Shown here: in pieces, positions 1 through 6,705 of the stretch
How the letters are laid out: every line of letters begins with the position of its first letter
How positions within the stretch are numbered: the stretch's first letter is position 1
NCBI RefSeq assembly: GCF_040882075.1
Contig: NZ_JBBEBZ010000152.1
Span: 1-16,338 of the forward strand
From: Nitriliruptor sp040882075
GTDB taxonomy: Bacteria; Actinomycetota; Nitriliruptoria; Nitriliruptorales; Nitriliruptoraceae
Reading direction: 5' to 3'
DNA length: 16,338 bases
Notes under the pieces: model-generated
Seen by the model: only the letters and a program-made list of their open reading frames with translations
Told to the model about the DNA's origin: nothing
The model's database searches: none
Translations under genes and position numbers: made by a program

Positions 1-52
1 CGACGTGGTGGTAGAAGGCCGCATGGGGCGGCCTCACCGGGAAGGAACCACC

Positions 53-475
53 GTGAAGTACATGCTGATCATGCGGGCGACCGAGCAGGCCAAGGCGGCG
101 TACGAGAACCTCGATTTCGAGGAGGTCATCAACGCGATGGGCGCCTACAACGAGTCGATGATGAAAGCCGGCGTGCTGCTGGCCGGGGAGGGCCTCGCCG
201 AACCAGACGACGGGTTCATCGTCGACTTCGAGTCGGAGACGCCGATCGTCACCGACGGCCCGTACGGCGAGACCCACGAGCTGTTCAACGGCTTCTGGAT
301 CATCGAGGTGAGCAGCAAGGAGGAGGCCGTGCAGTGGGCGAGTCGTGCCCCGCTGGGTCCTGGCAACAAGCTCGAGGTCCGTCGCGTCACCGACGAAGCC
401 GACTTCACGGACCACGCCGACAACGAGTACATCCAGAAGGAGGCGGGGTGGCGCGAGCAGCTCGGCACGTCGTGA
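53..475 (+). CDS. DGPF/YCII-family protein
   Basis: A 140-residue protein that starts MKYMLIMRATEQAKAAYE and contains the SETPIVTDGPYGETHELFNGFW block, the DGPF/YCII signature (PF03795-type fold). Family members are small alpha/beta proteins resembling muconolactone isomerase; their reaction is mostly unknown. In actinobacteria they are commonly encoded next to ECF42 sigma factors and are thought to be the associated output or partner genes. The GTG at 53 is chosen because GGGAAGGAA lies at 39-47 with five bases of spacing and because the family normally begins MKYM(L)L; a GTG at 5 would add 16 uncharacteristic residues. The sigma gene follows 26 bases downstream but is broken, so this gene is probably an orphan whose regulator has been lost. 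The family call is firm; the function is not known. Confidence 0.88.
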   Translation: MKYMLIMRATEQAKAAYENLDFEEVINAMGAYNESMMKAGVLLAGEGLAEPDDGFIVDFESETPIVTDGPYGETHELFNGFWIIEVSSKEEAVQWASRAPLGPGNKLEVRRVTDEADFTDHADNEYIQKEAGWREQLGTS

Positions 476-501
476 GCGAGATGGGCCGAGGCAGCTGACG
501 C

Positions 502-1412
502 GTGGCCGACATCAGACGAACGGTCGACCCGGTCCTGTCGCGCCAAGCCCAGGTGTGCCTGACCCTCCGCGTCGTCGCCGGCCTGACCACCGACGAGATC
601 GCCCGCATGCTGCTCGTGCCGGTCACCGCCGTGCAGCAACGGATCGTGCGGGCCAAGAGGATGCTCGCCGCTGCGAACGTGCCGTTCGAGACCCCCGAGC
701 CGAACGAGTGGCGCGAACGCCTCGGCGGGGTGCTCGGCGTCGTCTACCTGATCTACACCGAGGGCTACGCCGCGACGCGCGGCGACCGCTGGATCCGTCC
801 CGAACTCGCGAACGAGGCACTGCGGCTCGGCCGAGTCCTCGCCGGGCTGCTGCCTCTCGAACCCGAGGTGCACGGGCTGGTCGCGCTGATGGAGCTCCAG
901 TCGTCGCGTTTCGCGGCACGCACCGACCCCGACGGTGCGCCCATCCTGCTGGCCGATCAGGACCGGAACCGGTGGGACCGGGCGCAGATCGGGCGAGGGC
1001 GCGCGGCGCTCCGGCGGGCCGATGCGGTCGGCCGTGGTCGGGCAGCTACGGCCTGCAGGCGGCGATCGCCGAGTGCCACGCGATCGCGCCGAGCGTGGAG
1101 GAGACCGACTGGCCACGCGTCGTGCTGCTCTACGAGGCGCTCGGCCGGCTCGCGCCCAGCCCCGTGGTCGAGCTGAACCGGGCGGTCGCGGTGTCCATGG
1201 CGACGGGCCCGGCCAGCGCCTTACCCATCGTCGAAGGGCTCACGGCAGCGGGCGAACTGCGTGGTTCGCACCTGCTGCCGAGCGTCCGCGGCGAACTCCT
1301 CGCGCAGCTCGGGCGGACCGAAGAGGCACGTGCCGAGCTCCTCGTCGCTGCCGAGCGGGCGACCAACCAGCGTGAGTCCGCCGTGCTGCGCGGTAAGGCG
1401 GCGGCGCTCTGA
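502..1412 (+). pseudogene. Degraded ECF42-type sigma factor (region 2 deleted, frameshifted)
   Basis: Two reading frames together give the C-terminal two thirds of an ECF42-like sigma factor. From 502 the first frame reads region 4 (AQVCLTLRVVAGLTTDEIARML, then AVQQRIVRAKRML) and the DUF6596/TPR-like extension (VVYLIYTEGYAATRGD, LANEALRLGRVLAGLLPLEPEVHGLVALM). Near 1025-1045 homology switches to another frame, which continues GSYGLQAAIAECHAIAPSVEETDWP, then APSPVVELNRAVAVSMATGP, to the stop at 1410. The switch fits loss of one base (or gain of two). The N-terminal 90-100 residues with sigma region 2, which binds core polymerase and the -10 element, are absent: only 26 bases separate this sequence from the DGPF gene. 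With both lesions it should not act as a sigma factor. The partner DGPF gene upstream supports the ECF42 call. The 5' lesion is too large to be a sequencing error; the frameshift alone could be one. Confidence 0.82.
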
Positions 1413-1436
1413 ACAGGCGCCGGCCGGCCACGCGGT

Positions 1437-1442
1437 TAGCCT
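1437..1442 (+). promoter_or_regulatory. Possible -10 element for a leaderless DUF2237 mRNA
   Basis: TAGCCT lies six bases before the ATG at 1449, and no Shine-Dalgarno sequence is visible upstream. A TAnnnT hexamer ending 6-7 bases before ATG is the usual arrangement of leaderless actinobacterial transcripts. This rests on spacing only, with no clear -35. Confidence 0.35.
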
Positions 1443-1448
1443 CGCGCC

Positions 1449-1844
1449 ATGAGCGATCGCAACGTCCTCGGCGGCGAACTCGAAGGCTGCAGCGCCGACC
1501 CGGTCACGGGCTGGTTCCGCGACGGCACCTGCCGGACGGCGCCGGACGACATCGGTAGCCACACCATCTGCGCGGTGATGACCGCCGAGTTCCTGGCACA
1601 CCAGCAGGCCATCGGCAACGACCTCGTCACACCACGGCCCGAGTTCCGCTTCCCCGGCCTCTCCCCCGGCGACCGCTGGTGCGTGACCGCACCGAACTGG
1701 CTCCGCGCACACGCCGACGGTGCTGCTGCCCCGGTCGCGCTGGCGGCCACGAGCGAACGCGCGCTCGAGGTCGTGCCGCTCAGCATCCTGCGCGAACACG
1801 CCGTCGACGTTCCAGACGATCCGAGCGGCCTCGACACGCCGTGA
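1449..1844 (+). CDS. DUF2237 family protein
   Basis: A 131-residue protein that follows the DUF2237 (PF09996) pattern almost throughout: NVLGGELEGCSADPVTGWFRDG at the N-terminus, then DDIGSHTICAVMTAEFLAHQQ, GNDLVTPRPEFRFPGLSPGD, RWCVTAPNWLRAH and a C-terminal ERALEVVPLSILREHAVD. Conserved cysteines are present in the EGCSADP, GTCRTAP, HTICAVM and RWCVTAP segments. The family is widespread in bacteria, is also found in some eukaryotes, and has no established function. Length is normal and no lesion is seen. It lies 36 bases after the broken sigma gene on the same strand, appears to have its own start signals (possibly leaderless), and is followed at once by hairpins, so it is probably a monocistronic unit. 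Confidence 0.9.
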   Translation: MSDRNVLGGELEGCSADPVTGWFRDGTCRTAPDDIGSHTICAVMTAEFLAHQQAIGNDLVTPRPEFRFPGLSPGDRWCVTAPNWLRAHADGAAAPVALAATSERALEVVPLSILREHAVDVPDDPSGLDTP

Positions 1845-1859
1845 TCCCCACCATCACGG
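1839..1859 (+). terminator. Hairpin overlapping the DUF2237 stop codon
   Basis: CCGTGAT and ATCACGG form a perfect 7-bp stem with a CCCCACC loop; the TGA stop at 1842-1844 lies in the left arm. There is no T-run, as is common for actinobacterial terminators. Confidence 0.4.
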
Positions 1860-1866
1860 GTCGCGA

Positions 1867-1910
1867 CGGTGAGCCCTCGAGGCCGGCTCGCACCAGAGGT
1901 GGGCTCACCG
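1867..1910 (+). terminator. Second, stronger hairpin after the DUF2237 gene
   Basis: CGGTGAGCCC at 1867-1876 and GGGCTCACCG at 1901-1910 are perfect 10-base inverted arms. The 24-base loop contains a smaller CGAG/CTCG pairing. Its place right after a gene end fits a terminator or mRNA 3'-end stabiliser; no T-run follows. Confidence 0.45.
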
Positions 1911-2152
1911 GTTCAGCTGGGCTGGGGCGCCACCATCTTGTCCGCCACCCCAGCACCTCGTCTCGACCCACCGCTGCCCGATCATGCCGGTGCCCACTCA
2001 GGATCGCCGCTTCTTCCGCGGAAGAAGCTCCCTCGACCACGACGTCGGTCGTCGTTCACCCTCGCGTCCGGTGGCGTGCTCGGGTACGAGCGGCACGGAA
2101 CCGACGGGGGGCCAGCAGCGTCTCACCGTTCGACGCTGACGAGGGAGCCGCC
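1911..2152. other. Spacer upstream of the lipoprotein gene
   Basis: With the hairpins before it, this completes a 308-base stretch without a convincing gene between the DUF2237 stop and the lipoprotein start. Reading frames here are arginine/proline-rich and match no family I recognise. It holds a perfect 20-bp palindrome at 2009-2028 and, at its right end, GAGGGAG at 2141-2147, which serves as the ribosome binding site for the GTG at 2153. Confidence 0.6.
2009..2028. repeat. Perfect 20-bp palindrome, copy 1
   Basis: GCTTCTTCCGCGGAAGAAGC is a perfect palindrome centred on a SacII-type CCGCGG. The 16-bp core TTCTTCCGCGGAAGAA occurs again at 14249-14264 inside nrdJ, also as a perfect palindrome. 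Two independent copies of a 16-bp palindrome in 16 kb are not expected by chance. Confidence 0.85.
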
Positions 2153-3235
2153 GTGTCGTGGAACGGGACGGGACCACGAAGCCGACGATCGAGGTGGATC
2201 TGGGCCGGCTGCGCAGCGATCCTGATGGTCGGCGGCTGCGGCACGCCGCCACCATCGATCCAGGCGGAACCCGGCGCGATGGACGGGGCGATGGACGGGG
2301 CGACGCCGGACCCCGGCGCCGCTATCGCGCCGAGCTGCTCGGAGATCCCCGACCGGAGCTACCAGCCTCCGCCGGAGGATCAGCCCCCAGCGGATCCGGC
2401 CCTGACCACCGCTGACGCCATCCTCGACCTCCCGATCCAGGAACCCGTTGAGCCCGAGATCATCGAGCTCGAGAACGGCGAGACGGTCCACATCGCTCCT
2501 GAGGCTCCGCCGACGGCGATCGGGGCGCTGCAGACCGAGGGACCGATCGAGTGGCCGGACCACTTCGGCGGGGTCTGGGGGGACCAGCGGTACGGGTCGA
2601 TGGTCGTCGGCTTCACCGAGGACGTGGATCGCTACGCCGAGCTGGTCCGCGGGCGCTACGGGGCCGCGTGGTGGGTGGTCGAGGTCGAGCACAGCGAGGT
2701 CGAGTTGCGCGAGCTCCAGGACGAGATCGGTCGAGCGGAACTCGGTCCGAGCGACGGTCCGGGCTCGATCTCCTCGACCGCATCGGGGACCGGTCAGCTC
2801 AACCGGGTGACGATCGGCATCCTGGAACCGAGCGACGACCGGCTCGCTGAACTGTCCGAGCGGTACGGCGCGGCTCGGATCTGTTTCGAGATCGAACGCA
2901 CGCCGACGGCCGACGACGCTCAGGTGGCGCCGTGGGAGCCGGCTCCGGGCGCCGCCCTCACGCCGGACACCACCCGTATCGACGTGCTGGTCAACGAACG
3001 CGCCTGTGCGAGCGGCACCTCGGCGGAAGGGCGGATCGCTCCGGCGACCGTCGAGTACGGCCCGGAGACGGTGACCATCACGCTCGCGGTCATCCCCGTC
3101 ACCGGGCCCGCAGCCTGCCCAGGGAACCCCGACACACCGTTCACCATCGAGCTCGACGAGCCCCTCGGCGACCGCACGCTGCTCGACGGTGGCACGACAC
3201 CGCCGTCGCCACCATCCCTCGACGACCATCGCTGA
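2153..3235 (+). CDS. Secreted lipoprotein of unknown function
   Basis: A predicted 360-residue protein. The GTG at 2153 follows GAGGGAG at 2141-2147 with five bases of spacing and is preferred over far-upstream starts, which would bury the signal peptide. The N-terminus is a type II signal: basic GPRSRRSR, a hydrophobic WIWAGCAAILM, then the lipobox VGGC, so the mature protein should carry a lipid-modified Cys at about residue 28 on the outer face of the membrane. An acidic, proline-rich linker follows (QPPPEDQPPADPAL), then a middle region (WPDHFGGVWGDQRYGSMVVG). The C-terminal domain runs from RIDVLVNERACASGTSAEGR to FTIELDEPLGDRTLLDGG. That LVNERACASG...LDEPLGDRTLLDG pattern recurs in actinobacterial lipoproteins of unknown role. 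I cannot name a substrate or pathway. Confidence 0.82.
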   Translation: MSWNGTGPRSRRSRWIWAGCAAILMVGGCGTPPPSIQAEPGAMDGAMDGATPDPGAAIAPSCSEIPDRSYQPPPEDQPPADPALTTADAILDLPIQEPVEPEIIELENGETVHIAPEAPPTAIGALQTEGPIEWPDHFGGVWGDQRYGSMVVGFTEDVDRYAELVRGRYGAAWWVVEVEHSEVELRELQDEIGRAELGPSDGPGSISSTASGTGQLNRVTIGILEPSDDRLAELSERYGAARICFEIERTPTADDAQVAPWEPAPGAALTPDTTRIDVLVNERACASGTSAEGRIAPATVEYGPETVTITLAVIPVTGPAACPGNPDTPFTIELDEPLGDRTLLDGGTTPPSPPSLDDHR

Positions 3236-3241
3236 CGGCGC

Positions 3242-3256
3242 GCTGAAGACTTCAGC
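3242..3256. repeat. Short inverted repeat after the lipoprotein stop
   Basis: GCTGAAG and CTTCAGC face each other around a single A, seven bases past the stop codon. The loop is too small for a classic hairpin, so it is more likely a protein site or part of an end-of-gene structure. Confidence 0.4.
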
Positions 3257-3427
3257 TCGCACCGGGCCAGCGGCGGTGCTGCAGGAAGCCGAGCCCGGGT
3301 GACCCTCTCGCCAGTCGGGCCGGTCGCCATCTTCGCGCTCGACGATCCCTCGGGAGCTGCCAGGAAGTGGTCGTCGAGTCGACGCAGCCGATCTCCGAGC
3401 CCCACCCGAACGCCCTCCCCGGACGGT

Positions 3428-3461
3428 GTCGCGGCGGACCTCCCAGGTCCGGCGTCGCGAC
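3428..3461. terminator. Bidirectional hairpin between convergent genes
   Basis: An inner stem GGACCT/AGGTCC (3436-3441, 3445-3450) with a CCC loop sits inside an outer GTCGCG/CGCGAC pairing (3428-3433, 3456-3461). It lies between the convergent lipoprotein gene (+) and GAF-ANTAR gene (-), where a shared terminator is expected. A nearly identical GGACCTnnnAGGTCC hairpin sits at the end of the neighbouring GAF-ANTAR gene (4322-4336). The rest of the 273-base spacer 3236-3508 shows nothing I recognise. Confidence 0.5.
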
Positions 3462-3508
3462 GATAGCGACGCCCGCGGGCTGTTCGACGCGCGAGAACGG
3501 CGGGCTCG

Positions 3509-4252
3509 TCAGGCGCTGAGACCGTCGGCGTCGATCTCGCGTTCGACCACACCACGGGCCAGATCGCTCAGCTTGTGGTTGTGCCGGCGGGAGTACGCAC
3601 GGAGCAGCGTGAACGAGTCCTCGATCGAGCGGCCGGACTGTTGGCTGATGACGCCCTTGGCTTGCTCGATGCTGATCCGGCTGTGGAGGGCGTGCTGGAG
3701 CTGGTTCGTGACGGTGGCGGCACGGTGAGCTTCGCGTTGCTGGAGCAGGCCGATCGTGGCGATGTCACCCATGGCCTGGACCACGAGTTGGTCCTCGTCG
3801 CCGATCCCACCGGGTTCGTTGCGGAACAAGTTGAGGGCTCCGAGGATCTCCCCGCGGAGCCGCAGTGGCACCGCTTGGACGGAGCGGAACCCCACCGACA
3901 GGGCCTTGGGAGCGAACAGCGGCCACCGGTCCTGCGCGTCCTCGAGATCGTCGACGCCCACCGGGAGACCGGTGGTGAAGCAGTCCTGGCACGGGCCCTC
4001 CTGGCTCTGCACCTGGAACAGTTCGAGCAGGTGGGTGCGTTCCTCGGAAGCGGCCATGAACTGCAGATCGCCCGCCTCGTCCGCGAGCAGGATCCCCGCC
4101 TCCGACGCGATACTCATCTCCACGACCCGTTCGGTCAACGTGTAGAGGAGCTCGACCACGTCGAAATCCTCGACCAGCGTGTCCGCGAGCTCGACGAAGG
4201 TCGCGACGAGCCGACGCTCCCGTTCCGTCGCCACGGCTTCGGTGCGTTCCAT
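3509..4252 (-). CDS. GAF-ANTAR transcription antitermination regulator (A)
   Basis: A 247-residue protein starting MERTEAVATERERRLVATFVELAD. The ATG at 4252 is chosen because GAGGATGAG precedes it; upstream starts add a proline/serine-rich stretch unlike the family. A GAF sensor domain spans roughly residues 15-165 (ELLYTLTERVVEMSIASEAGILLADE, VGFRSVQAVPLRLRGEILGALNLF) and contains a GPCQDC segment, two cysteines that could act in ligand or redox sensing. An ANTAR RNA-binding domain spans about residues 180-240 (RISIEQAKGVISQQSGRSIEDSF, then TLLRAYSRRHNHKLSDLARGVV). ANTAR domains bind paired hexaloop RNA hairpins and prevent termination. It lies 74 bp downstream of a second GAF-ANTAR gene in the same direction, so the two are probably co-transcribed or paralogous regulators. 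Ligand and target are unknown. Confidence 0.9.
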   Translation of the reverse strand: MERTEAVATERERRLVATFVELADTLVEDFDVVELLYTLTERVVEMSIASEAGILLADEAGDLQFMAASEERTHLLELFQVQSQEGPCQDCFTTGLPVGVDDLEDAQDRWPLFAPKALSVGFRSVQAVPLRLRGEILGALNLFRNEPGGIGDEDQLVVQAMGDIATIGLLQQREAHRAATVTNQLQHALHSRISIEQAKGVISQQSGRSIEDSFTLLRAYSRRHNHKLSDLARGVVEREIDADGLSA

Positions 4253-4277
4253 CTCATCCTCGCATCCTGATCTGTGC

Positions 4278-4299
4278 GGGCTAGGCCAAGGGCTAGGCC
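4278..4299. repeat. Direct repeat upstream of GAF-ANTAR gene A
   Basis: GGGCTAGGCC occurs twice, separated by AA (4278-4287 and 4290-4299), 26 bases before the start at 4252 on the minus strand. A 12-bp period places both copies on nearly the same helix face, as for a regulator site. Confidence 0.5.
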
Positions 4300-4321
4300 G
4301 CTGTGTCGAAGGTACGCCGTG

Positions 4322-4336
4322 GGACCTCACAGGTCC
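4322..4336. terminator. Hairpin at the stop codon of GAF-ANTAR gene B
   Basis: GGACCT and AGGTCC pair around CAC, with the minus-strand TGA stop (4327-4329) inside. It differs from the hairpin at 3436-3450 by one loop base. It may end or attenuate transcription between the two GAF-ANTAR genes. Confidence 0.4.
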
Positions 4337-5040
4337 GGTGGATCGCTCATCGGGTCCGTCATCCGCAGCCGGCGAGCGATGACGTCAAGTGCAACGTCGT
4401 GCAGTGGCCGGCCCGCCGAGAACGCGTGAGCCCGGAGCACCGATATGGCGGCTGCAACGGCGATACCGAGCTGTACCGACACCATGCCGCTCGCCTGGTG
4501 GACCGCGACCTCGCCGGGGCCACCGCTGCGGAACATCTCGTCGAGGTCATCGACCGGTCGTCCAGCCTGCGAGGCGAGCACCAGACCGACGGCGACACGG
4601 GCCACGACCACCGCGTCCGCGTGCTCGTCGTCGGTCAGGTCACCGGCCACCTGGCGGTACAGGGTGAGCGCGCCGACCCTGGCCGACCCCCGGCGCAGCG
4701 GGAAGGCGAACACCGCTCGCAGACCGAGAGCGGACGCTGCCGGACCGAAGGCGGGCCACCTGTCGTCCCGTCCGAGGTCAGGGACGATCACCGGCCAGCC
4801 ACTGCGGTGCACAGCCCACGCCGGCCCCTCCCCGAAGTCGGTCTGGAGCCGATCGCACGAGTCGCAGACGTCGGTCCGGCTGAGGGTCAGGAGCTCGGGA
4901 CCTGGGGTCGCGACGGCGACGGCGACCCCGGGGCTGCCGAGCAGGCCCGCGGCCCCGGCGCACAGCCGCTCGATGACGTTCTCGCCCGGCGCCGCCTCGA
5001 GGGCGTCGAGCACTCTGACCAGCCGGTCGACGTCCCTCAC
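4327..5040 (-). CDS. GAF-ANTAR transcription antitermination regulator (B)
   Basis: A 237-residue protein with the usual layout: a GAF domain at about residues 10-160 (NVIERLCAGAAGLLGSPGVAVAV, FGEGPAWAVHRSGWPVIVPDLG, LGLRAVFAFPLRRGSARVGALTLY) and a C-terminal ANTAR domain (EVAVHQASGMVSVQLGIAVA, then ISVLRAHAFSAGRPLHDVALDVI). A DVCDSC motif precedes the GAF core, so this protein also has a close cysteine pair. The GTG at 5040 (MRDVDRLVRVLDALE) gives the family's normal N-terminus. Its GGAGG (5053-5057) is 12 bases away, which is long, so the start is less certain than the gene. The frame stays open far upstream, but that sequence is low complexity and includes the tandem repeat at 5272-5333, so it is not coding. 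It should bind RNA terminator hairpins; the target is unknown. Confidence 0.85.
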   Translation of the reverse strand: MRDVDRLVRVLDALEAAPGENVIERLCAGAAGLLGSPGVAVAVATPGPELLTLSRTDVCDSCDRLQTDFGEGPAWAVHRSGWPVIVPDLGRDDRWPAFGPAASALGLRAVFAFPLRRGSARVGALTLYRQVAGDLTDDEHADAVVVARVAVGLVLASQAGRPVDDLDEMFRSGGPGEVAVHQASGMVSVQLGIAVAAAISVLRAHAFSAGRPLHDVALDVIARRLRMTDPMSDPPDL

Positions 5041-5417
5041 CGCGCCGTCACGCCTCCGGCTAGGACCTCGACCGAGGTCAGGTCGGGAGCCGCCACGTCG
5101 GAACTCTCCGACAGCGAAGGGTCGTGATGGGTCACGCGAGCTCCGACCGGCAGGATGGCTCCTCACAGAGGCGCCACCACCGAGGACCGGGGCAAGGACG
5201 TCGTTGAGCTTCGAACCTACACCTTGGCTCCCCCGCCCACCCGGCCGTTGGCCCTGACGACGGATCTCGAACTCTCCGTGCGTGCTCTCCGTGCCGTGCG
5301 TGCTCTCCGTGCCGTGCGTGCTCTCCGTGCGTGGGTTTTCGTCAGGGCGTACGCTGATCCCCGTGCTCCGAACCCTGGCACGGCGTAGCCCATGGCACGC
5401 CGACGTCCGGAGATGAA
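5041..5417. other. Divergent regulatory spacer
   Basis: This 377-base region separates GAF-ANTAR gene B (-) from the region-2 sigma gene (+). I see no gene in it. It holds a symmetric tandem repeat (5272-5333) that looks regulatory and, at its right end, the ribosome binding site GGAG at 5409-5412 for the GTG at 5418. Divergent promoters are expected but I cannot place them with confidence. Confidence 0.6.
5272..5333. repeat. Symmetric tandem repeat, units of 13/18/18/13 bp
   Basis: Four consecutive units: CTCTCCGTGCGTG (5272-5284), CTCTCCGTGCCGTGCGTG twice (5285-5302, 5303-5320), and the 13-bp form again (5321-5333). The short unit equals the long one without CCGTG. The copies are perfect, implying recent slippage or selection. 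They lie in the spacer between two divergently transcribed regulator genes. Confidence 0.9.
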
Positions 5418-5828
5418 GTGCCGACACGTTCGTCACGACCACGCTGGTCGCTGCCTCAACGGCACACCACGGTGACGCCGCAGCCACGTAGCGACGACGA
5501 GTTGCTGAACGACGTCGCGTCCGGCGATCACCAGGCGCTCGCGAGCCTGTACGACCACATCGCCAGGCTCGTGTACGCCAACGTCCGGCGTGCGCTCGAC
5601 GACCCGATCTGGGCCGACACCGTCGTCGAAGAGGCCTTCGTCGAGGTGTGGCAGCAGGCGGACCGGTTCGACCCGTCCCACACCCCCGCGGTGATCTGGA
5701 TCCTCGATCTGGCGCACCAGCTCGCGGCGGAACACAACCGGTCCGATGAACCGCAGGTCGCTGCGGTCCCCGCGACCTCACCGAGCCGCGAACCGCACGT
5801 CAGCCACGTGATCGGCGCCCGCCGCTGA
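5418..5828 (+). CDS. Sigma-70 region 2-only protein (SigK/ECF19-like), no region 4
   Basis: A 136-residue protein whose residues 26-108 are a clear ECF sigma region 2: DDELLNDVASGDHQALASLYDHIARLVYANV, then DPIWADTVVEEAFVEVWQQADRFDP and the -10-contacting segment AVIWILDLAHQLAAEHNRS. The sequence resembles the SigK/ECF19 group. Those proteins continue for another 70-80 residues with region 4, which reads the -35. Here the chain ends after a short proline/serine tail (VAAVPATSPSREPHVSHV) with no region 4, and none is found in other frames before the next gene. GGAG at 5409-5412, five bases before GTG 5418, sets the start. It is followed 58 bp later by a GAF-ANTAR gene on the same strand, suggesting a shared operon. 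It could be a truncated sigma gene or a core-polymerase-binding regulator; I cannot decide between them. Confidence 0.8.
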   Translation: MPTRSSRPRWSLPQRHTTVTPQPRSDDELLNDVASGDHQALASLYDHIARLVYANVRRALDDPIWADTVVEEAFVEVWQQADRFDPSHTPAVIWILDLAHQLAAEHNRSDEPQVAAVPATSPSREPHVSHVIGARR

Positions 5829-5886
5829 CGATCCGCTCGCAGAGGCGCACGACCTGCGCCCGTCACCCTCCAGGAAGGTTCGAGCA

Positions 5887-6651
5887 GTGCCAGACCGGAA
5901 GACACGTGCCGCGGAGAAAGCGCTCGAAGCCGTCGCCCAGATCGCTCGCGAGCTGGCGGCAGCGCCGGACCTCGACGAGACGCTCCAACGCATCGTCGAT
6001 CTCGGCAGCGACTACATCGACGGCTGCGAGGGAGCCAGTATCAGCTTCATCCGGGGCCGTGCCGTGTCGACACCGGTGTGGTCGAACCGCACCGCGCTCG
6101 CGGCCGATCAGGCCCAGTACCGACACAACCAGGGTCCGTGTCTCCAGGCCCTCTCCGTGCACGAGACCGTCGTCATCGACGATGTCGCCGCGGAGCAACG
6201 GTGGCCCAAGTGGCGCGAGGCGGTGCTCGAACTCGACCTGCGTTCGAGCATCAGCTTCCGGCTCTTCCTCGGCCCCGGTGGTGAGGAGACGTTCGGGTCG
6301 CTGAACATGTTCTCCTCCCACGCCCACGCCTTCGACGCGCACGCGCAGGTGCTGGGGCAGGTCTTCGCCTCGCACGCAGCGGTGGCGTTGAAAGCCGCCA
6401 TCACCGAGGCCGGGCTCGAACAGGCGGTCCGGTCCCGGGACGTCATCGGGCTGGCCAAGGGCATCCTCATGGAGCGGCACGACATCGACGCTGGTGAGGC
6501 GTACCAGAGGCTGCGGCGCACCTCGAGCGACCGCAAGATCGCGCTCCGCGTCCTCGCCGAGCAGGTCGGCGAGTCGGGTGCGCTCCCCGATGCCCGACCA
6601 CCAGCCGACGTGCCAGCTGGATCGTCGGCTGAGCGAACACGGGTCGGATGA
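5887..6651 (+). CDS. GAF-ANTAR transcription antitermination regulator (C)
   Basis: A 254-residue protein starting at a GTG with AGGAAGG at 5872-5878, eight bases away. A short lysine/arginine-rich lead (PDRKTRAAEKALEAVAQIAR) precedes a GAF domain at about residues 20-160 (DLDETLQRIVDLGSDYIDGCEGAS, NQGPCLQALSVHETVVIDDV, SSISFRLFLGPGGEETFGSLNMF). The ANTAR domain is at about 172-228 (VRSRDVIGLAKGILMERHDIDA, GEAYQRLRRTSSDRKIALRVLAEQV). The last 25 residues are disordered-looking (DARPPADVPAGSSAERT). The RDVIGLAKGILMER block is the most canonical of the three ANTAR domains here. It is likely co-transcribed with the region-2 sigma gene upstream. Ligand and RNA targets are not visible. Confidence 0.92.
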   Translation: MPDRKTRAAEKALEAVAQIARELAAAPDLDETLQRIVDLGSDYIDGCEGASISFIRGRAVSTPVWSNRTALAADQAQYRHNQGPCLQALSVHETVVIDDVAAEQRWPKWREAVLELDLRSSISFRLFLGPGGEETFGSLNMFSSHAHAFDAHAQVLGQVFASHAAVALKAAITEAGLEQAVRSRDVIGLAKGILMERHDIDAGEAYQRLRRTSSDRKIALRVLAEQVGESGALPDARPPADVPAGSSAERTRVG

Positions 6652-6705
6652 GTTCCGCTCTGTGATGCTCCGGACCTCCACCGGCGGCCCGACAGGTGAG
6701 GTGTC

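Noticed and set aside
145..1116. Long minus-strand open frame over the DGPF and sigma sequences
   Set aside because: It is arginine/proline-rich and lies antisense to clear homology on the plus strand; a typical high-GC shadow.
3436..3450. Canonical two-hexaloop ANTAR RNA target
   Set aside because: The stem is 6 bp with a 3-base loop; the required pair of six-base loops with conserved A1 and G4 is not seen.
5272..5333. CRISPR array
   Set aside because: The units are contiguous with no spacers, and no cas genes are present.
5041..5781. N-terminal extension of GAF-ANTAR gene B back to 5781
   Set aside because: The added frame is low complexity, includes the tandem repeat translated as repeated TESTHG, and overlaps the region-2 sigma gene.
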